Shown here: piece after piece, positions 41,512 through 45,480 of the stretch
How the letters are laid out: each line of letters begins with the position of its first letter
How positions within the stretch are numbered: position 1 is the stretch's first letter
Source: a virus
DNA length: 45,480 nt
Virus record (IMG/VR): IMGVR_UViG_3300031999_000049
Location: 1 to 45,480 of that record
Strand: one strand, 5' to 3'
Position numbers and translations under genes: made by a program
Notes under the pieces: model-generated
What the model was told of the DNA's origin: nothing
Databases searched by the model: none
Seen by the model: the letters and a program-made list of their open reading frames with translations, nothing else

Positions 41512-41512
41512 T

Positions 41513-42436
41513 ATGGCGAGTATAGAAGATAGACCTGGAATTAAGAGTCATAGAGATAGTAGCGCTTGTTGCATGTGCGAAGCAAAGAGAGGTAATTATA
41601 TTGGGTCTAATAATCCTATGTTTGGAAGAAAGCCCTGGAATGCGGGATTAACAAAAGATACAAGTGCCATGCTTGCCAAGATAGGAAGAAAGAATGCTAT
41701 ACATCTTGCTGGAAGACAGAAAGTTACCAGAGAGATTAGGAGCTGTGAGTGTGGATGCGGAAAAGAGTTTGAATGCAAGGCAAATAGTGCCCAAAAGTAC
41801 TTATTTAGGCACAGTGGCAGAAAGGGGCTACCGAAGAAGAGAATAAAGCCTATGCCTAAGCAATCTCTTGAAACCTGTTTAAAAAAGTCTGCGGCTTTTA
41901 AAAAGATATGGAGGGATAGGAGTATTGAAGAAAAGAAAGAGCTTGCTCGTAAGATAGGAGACGCGAATAGAGGTAAAACAGGATGGAGTGCAGGATTGAC
42001 GAAAGAAAATAATGTTTCTCTTGAAAAGCTTTCTAAAAGCATAAAAAAGTATCACGATAGTTTACCAACAGAAGAAAGAGATAGACAACTAGCAAAACGT
42101 CTTAGCGCTGCGTGTCAAAGACCGAATAAGTTTGAATTTAACTGTATGTCCAAGCTGAAAGAGCTGTATGGAAACAACTTTAAGTATACAGGTGATGGCA
42201 GTATGGTCGTTAATCATCGTTCAGCCGATGCTTATTCTGAAGGATTAAAGACAGTCGCTCTTTTCCATGGAATATATTGGCATTTAAAGAAGCTTGGCCT
42301 TGACGTTACTGAAGAAAACAAACGCTTAGTAGAGCAAGCCGATAGTATGGCATTTAGCTCCGCTGGGTATAAGGTAATTTTTATTTGGGAAGACAATGTT
42401 GATAATGTGGTCGAAGTAGATAAGGTTGGCGACTAA
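41513..42436 (+). CDS. Freestanding homing endonuclease, Vsr-like
   Basis: In this 307-residue protein, two NUMOD3-like stretches (NPMFGRKPWNAGLTKDTS at about 34 and GWSAGLTKENN at about 161) flank a CECGCG module near residue 79. The Vsr-like domain starts at about 205 (NKFEFNCMSKLKEL). It includes NHRSADAYSEGLKTVALFHG with the Asp, IYWHLKKLG with the WH pair and AGYKVIFIWEDN. It separates PAAR and gp25-like genes, with no intron core nearby, and is closely related to the 22741 gene. Confidence 0.76.
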   Translation: MASIEDRPGIKSHRDSSACCMCEAKRGNYIGSNNPMFGRKPWNAGLTKDTSAMLAKIGRKNAIHLAGRQKVTREIRSCECGCGKEFECKANSAQKYLFRHSGRKGLPKKRIKPMPKQSLETCLKKSAAFKKIWRDRSIEEKKELARKIGDANRGKTGWSAGLTKENNVSLEKLSKSIKKYHDSLPTEERDRQLAKRLSAACQRPNKFEFNCMSKLKELYGNNFKYTGDGSMVVNHRSADAYSEGLKTVALFHGIYWHLKKLGLDVTEENKRLVEQADSMAFSSAGYKVIFIWEDNVDNVVEVDKVGD

Positions 42437-42831
42437 TGTCAAAAAATTTAACTGTGGTCTGGTCAGAATTAAGTGAAGAATTATTTGTAGACCCCCAAGG
42501 TGGCGTAGCATTGGTGACAGACCTTGATGCAGTATTAAGTTCGGTTGACAATATTCTTGGAACGTATCCTGGTGAGAGGGTAATGCGTCCAACATTTGCT
42601 AGTCCGATGGAGAATTTTGTTTTTGAGGATATAGATGATTTCTTGATGGATGGTATGGCGAGAGATATAAAAGAAGCCATAGAGACTTGGGATGATAGAC
42701 CGATAGTTAATATGGTTGATATACAGCCAGACCCTGATAGTCACTTTGTTAAGGTACAGTTAAATCTTACGATAGCTGGCTTCAATCAAGGAGTACTATA
42801 CACTAAGAAGATTTTCGCTGGAGGAGTATAA
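42436..42831 (+). CDS. Baseplate wedge protein (gp25-like)
   Basis: The 131-residue product has the gp25/GPW fold signs: DLDAVLSSVDNILGTYPGER, then MRPTFASPMENFVFE, then DDFLMDGMARDIKEAIETW. It seeds sheath assembly at the baseplate. Its start overlaps the endonuclease stop and its stop overlaps the next start by one base. Confidence 0.85.
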   Translation: MSKNLTVVWSELSEELFVDPQGGVALVTDLDAVLSSVDNILGTYPGERVMRPTFASPMENFVFEDIDDFLMDGMARDIKEAIETWDDRPIVNMVDIQPDPDSHFVKVQLNLTIAGFNQGVLYTKKIFAGGV

Positions 42832-44510
42832 TGAGTAATACCTTAGATTATACCGCGTATGATTTTGATGATTTAGTAACCCAGTTACAAAATCGGGTGA
42901 AAGAAGTACCGACTTGGAAAGATACTTATCTTTCAGGAACAGGCGCAATGCTAATAGACCTGCTCGCTTATGTTCAGAATATGGATTTGTATTATATTGA
43001 AAGACGTGCAGAAGAGTCATATTTAGATACAGCAAAAAATAGGTCAAGCGTTATTAACTTGGTTAGATTATTGAATTACTCGCGTAAGTTAGATGTGTCA
43101 TCGACAGGTGAGCTAACGTTTACACTAGTGGCACCGCATTCGTATGATGTAATGATTCCAAGATATACGCAGTGCTCAACGAGTGCGGGTTTAGTTTATT
43201 CAACGACAGAGGATGTAAAGATTTTAGCTGGGGATACTACGGCAACGTCGGCGGCTATTCAAGGAAAGATAGTCCAGATTGAGGTTGCTGCCGATGGCTC
43301 TCAGTCTTATGCATATAATATCAATGATACGCAAGTTGAGAATACTAATACGCTTGTGTATGTTGATGGAACTCAGTGGACAGAGGTAAGCTCGTTTTTG
43401 CTTTCGACAGCTACATCAAAAGAGTATAAGCTTCGTTATGAGTTGGATGACACTGTTAGTGTGCTATTTGGTGATGGCGTAAAAGGAGCAATTCCGACTG
43501 CAGGAGATACGATTTTAATTCAGTACGTTAAGTCAGATGGTTTATCTGGTAATGCATATTCGAGTCCGAGTATTACGACAATAGATTCAAAGGTTTATGA
43601 TTCTGAAGCTACTTTGGTGACAGACCTATCTGTAACGAATGCGGCAGCATTCATTGGTGGAGAGGATATTGAAACTACTGATGAGATACGCTATAATGCT
43701 CCAAGAGTATTTGCTACTGGTGATAGAGCTGTGACAAAAGATGACTATATAGCGATACTAGAAGATTATTCGGGTGTTGCTAGTGCTAATGCTTGGGGGG
43801 AAGCTGAAGAAACGTCACCTGACCCGTCTGTAAATAATGTTGCCCGACTATGCATGTTGTTACAGGATTGGGTAGACCCCGACACAGATTTTCAGACTGC
43901 CTTAACGGCTTATTTGTATACGAAAGCTCAAATTACTGTAAAGTATGAGTACAAAACTGCGATACAGTTATATATAGTGCCAAGAATAATTCTTGTTGTT
44001 GAGAAGGGTTATTCGTTAACTGAAGTGGAAGACAATGTAACTACTGCATTGGAAAATGACTTTGAGTTAGGGACAACTGCAGAAATAGGTGAGTCAAGAA
44101 GATTTACTGAAGTTGTTACTACGATTAGCGCAGTAGCTGGTGTGGTTTATCATCAGACGGTTTTAGATGTAAGAAAGTTAATGACTTATGGGTATACTTC
44201 GCTTTATGATTATGGTAGCACGTTGGAAGCATCGCCAATATTAAAAGAATCTGTTAGGGTATATCATGGTTCCACACAGATAGCTGTAGATAACGGTGCT
44301 GGAGGATGGACTAGTACAGGTGGAGCTTATACGGTTACAGGTAATATAAGTTACACTACCGGTGTGACTAATATGGATATAGCTCCGGCGCCAACGTTGC
44401 CAATAGCTGTTTTATATAATCAGAGTGGGTCAGATGATATTGTTGTAACAAAGAGACAGATTTGTAGATTATCGAGTGTGACATATACGTCAGTAACATA
44501 CAATTTGTAA
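42831..44510 (+). CDS. Baseplate wedge protein (gp6 / J-like)
   Basis: This 559-residue protein has the N-terminal segment SGTGAMLIDLLAYVQNMDLY, characteristic of gp6/baseplate J proteins, followed by a long beta-rich region and a conserved ETTDEIRYNAPRVFATGDRA with VTKDDYIAILEDYSGV. It forms the wedge ring that opens on contraction. GGAGGAG precedes the start. Confidence 0.9.
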   Translation: MSNTLDYTAYDFDDLVTQLQNRVKEVPTWKDTYLSGTGAMLIDLLAYVQNMDLYYIERRAEESYLDTAKNRSSVINLVRLLNYSRKLDVSSTGELTFTLVAPHSYDVMIPRYTQCSTSAGLVYSTTEDVKILAGDTTATSAAIQGKIVQIEVAADGSQSYAYNINDTQVENTNTLVYVDGTQWTEVSSFLLSTATSKEYKLRYELDDTVSVLFGDGVKGAIPTAGDTILIQYVKSDGLSGNAYSSPSITTIDSKVYDSEATLVTDLSVTNAAAFIGGEDIETTDEIRYNAPRVFATGDRAVTKDDYIAILEDYSGVASANAWGEAEETSPDPSVNNVARLCMLLQDWVDPDTDFQTALTAYLYTKAQITVKYEYKTAIQLYIVPRIILVVEKGYSLTEVEDNVTTALENDFELGTTAEIGESRRFTEVVTTISAVAGVVYHQTVLDVRKLMTYGYTSLYDYGSTLEASPILKESVRVYHGSTQIAVDNGAGGWTSTGGAYTVTGNISYTTGVTNMDIAPAPTLPIAVLYNQSGSDDIVVTKRQICRLSSVTYTSVTYNL

Positions 44511-44521
44511 GGAGGATTAAG

Positions 44522-45019
44522 ATGCCAAAGCATGGATTTTATGAAGGAATATGGACGTTTAAGCACTTTAATAAAAATGGTAAGTTGCTTTATGAGCAGA
44601 CACAAAGAAATGCATTTGCTGATGAGGGTGAATACATGCTTTTGAATAGCTTCTTTAGAGGCCTTAGTTCGCCATCAGGATTTTATTTACGTTTAGCATA
44701 TGACGTTTTAAAAGTAACAGACACTCTTGTTGATGTTTATGCAGAGCCTGGTGTTGGTTATGGCTATTCAGCTAAAACGATTGAACGGTCAGCTGTAGGG
44801 TTTCCGACTATAGCGATGGATAGCGGGCATTATATGGCCACAACGAAGCATGTGACTTGGGTGGCTAGCGGTGGTGTTATCGGACCGCTTAATGTTATGT
44901 ATTTAGCAACGACGTCTGATAATACCGGTAAGCTTGTTTGCTATGTTCCTTTGCTTGTTGAACAGACTGTTGAAGATGGTGATAGCGCTGAGGCTTGGGT
45001 AACGATTAAGTTTATATAA
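44522..45019 (+). CDS. Distal tail or baseplate-associated protein
   Basis: The 165-residue product has an Asn-Gly-rich start (KHFNKNGKLLYEQTQRNAF) and a central FYLRLAYDVLKVTDTLVDVY, resembling small phage proteins placed between gp6-like proteins and tail fibres. Such proteins are probably receptor-apparatus components, but the exact role is unknown. Strong AAGGAGG ribosome binding site. Confidence 0.55.
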   Translation: MPKHGFYEGIWTFKHFNKNGKLLYEQTQRNAFADEGEYMLLNSFFRGLSSPSGFYLRLAYDVLKVTDTLVDVYAEPGVGYGYSAKTIERSAVGFPTIAMDSGHYMATTKHVTWVASGGVIGPLNVMYLATTSDNTGKLVCYVPLLVEQTVEDGDSAEAWVTIKFI

Positions 45020-45033
45020 CAGAGATTGGTGTT

Positions 45034-45456
45034 ATGGGTAGAGAAAAGAAGTTAAATAGCATTTATTTTGATGCAACACCTATTAAGAACGTAACGTTTC
45101 AAAATTGGGTAGATGGTAATGCTCTTAATTGGACGCTATCTGCTGGTGTGTGGGAGCAGGAAACTGAAACGATTAAGTTTGGCTTAAGTAGTTTGAAGCT
45201 TACGACAAGTGCTCATAGTGCTGTAGCAGCGCAATCTGTTTCGCAGTATACGCAATTTTTGGGGAAAGAAGTTACTGTAAGTGTTTTGGCTAGAACGAAT
45301 GTTGCAAGCTTTTGTAAAGCTGGAATAGACGATGGGATAACAGTAACGTACTCTGATTATCACTCTGGTGACGACACTTGGCAAGAATTGATTGTTACAA
45401 AGACGGTATCAGAATCAGCGACAAAGTTAACTATTTTGCTTACATTAGTAGATTAG
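45034..45456 (+). CDS. Carbohydrate-binding-like beta-sandwich tail protein
   Basis: The 140-residue product looks like a jelly-roll module: NWVDGNALNWTLSAGVWEQE, LSSLKLTTSAHSAVAAQSVS and a closing DDTWQELIVTKTVSESATKL. This repeats the pattern of carbohydrate-binding modules in tail fibre and capsid decorations. It has only a weak ribosome binding site. The role is inferred from fold appearance. Confidence 0.5.
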   Translation: MGREKKLNSIYFDATPIKNVTFQNWVDGNALNWTLSAGVWEQETETIKFGLSSLKLTTSAHSAVAAQSVSQYTQFLGKEVTVSVLARTNVASFCKAGIDDGITVTYSDYHSGDDTWQELIVTKTVSESATKLTILLTLVD

Positions 45457-45471
45457 GCATAAGAGGTTAGA

Positions 45472-45480
45472 ATGGCTACT
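45472..45480 (+). CDS. Start of a further gene, cut by the window end
   Basis: ATG at 45472 follows AAGAGG by five bases and reads Met-Ala-Thr to the end of the window. Nothing more can be said. Confidence 0.4.

Overview
The window is the structural half of a large contractile-tailed (myovirus) phage genome. It is AT-rich and tightly packed, and every gene I accept lies on the + strand, usually with an AGGAGG-type ribosome binding site and short overlaps. The head and tail gene order follows the T4 plan: terminase, portal, head-core proteins, prohead protease and scaffold, major capsid, neck, sheath, tube, tape measure, baseplate hub and spike, baseplate wedge. Sequence similarity to T4 itself looks remote. 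The host cannot be named from the sequence.

Layout. 1-6.1 kb: a Gly-rich hexanucleotide-repeat gene, a zinc-ribbon protein, a RuvC-like resolvase, a freestanding homing endonuclease, a probable small terminase, a GroES-like co-chaperonin with an added zinc ribbon, the large terminase, a sigma-like protein and several tiny genes. 6.1-19.1 kb: a PD-(D/E)XK protein, the portal, the head-core genes with a first 959-residue polyprotein, a tubulin/FtsZ-family GTPase, a SpeD-like decarboxylase homologue, and a 1342-residue protein with a T4 gp21-like protease at its N-terminus and a scaffold-like C-terminus. 19.1-22.7 kb: the major capsid gene, split into three exons by two group I introns, each carrying an endonuclease ORF. 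Joining the exons at the predicted splice sites gives a continuous 498-codon reading frame. A strong hairpin terminator follows. 22.7-32.8 kb: another homing endonuclease, neck and connector candidates, a third giant protein (1250 residues) and a set of small proteins. 32.8-45.5 kb: sheath, tubes, tail assembly chaperone with a probable frameshift, tape measure, baseplate hub, spike and PAAR tip, a fifth homing endonuclease, wedge proteins and the first distal tail proteins.

The most unusual system is the set of three giant head-region proteins (starting at 10282, 15054 and 26028). They are strings of unrelated small domains joined by a recurring hexapeptide, E-S-K-V-N-E and close variants. 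The motif ends in hydrophobic-X-Glu, the form cut by T4-type prohead proteases, and one of the three proteins carries such a protease. I infer that these are head polyproteins cut into many small internal, possibly injected, proteins during capsid maturation. A second unusual feature is a pair of homologous, apparently structured non-coding elements, at about 24137-24270 and 34457-34568, in the only two sizeable gene-free gaps of the structural region.
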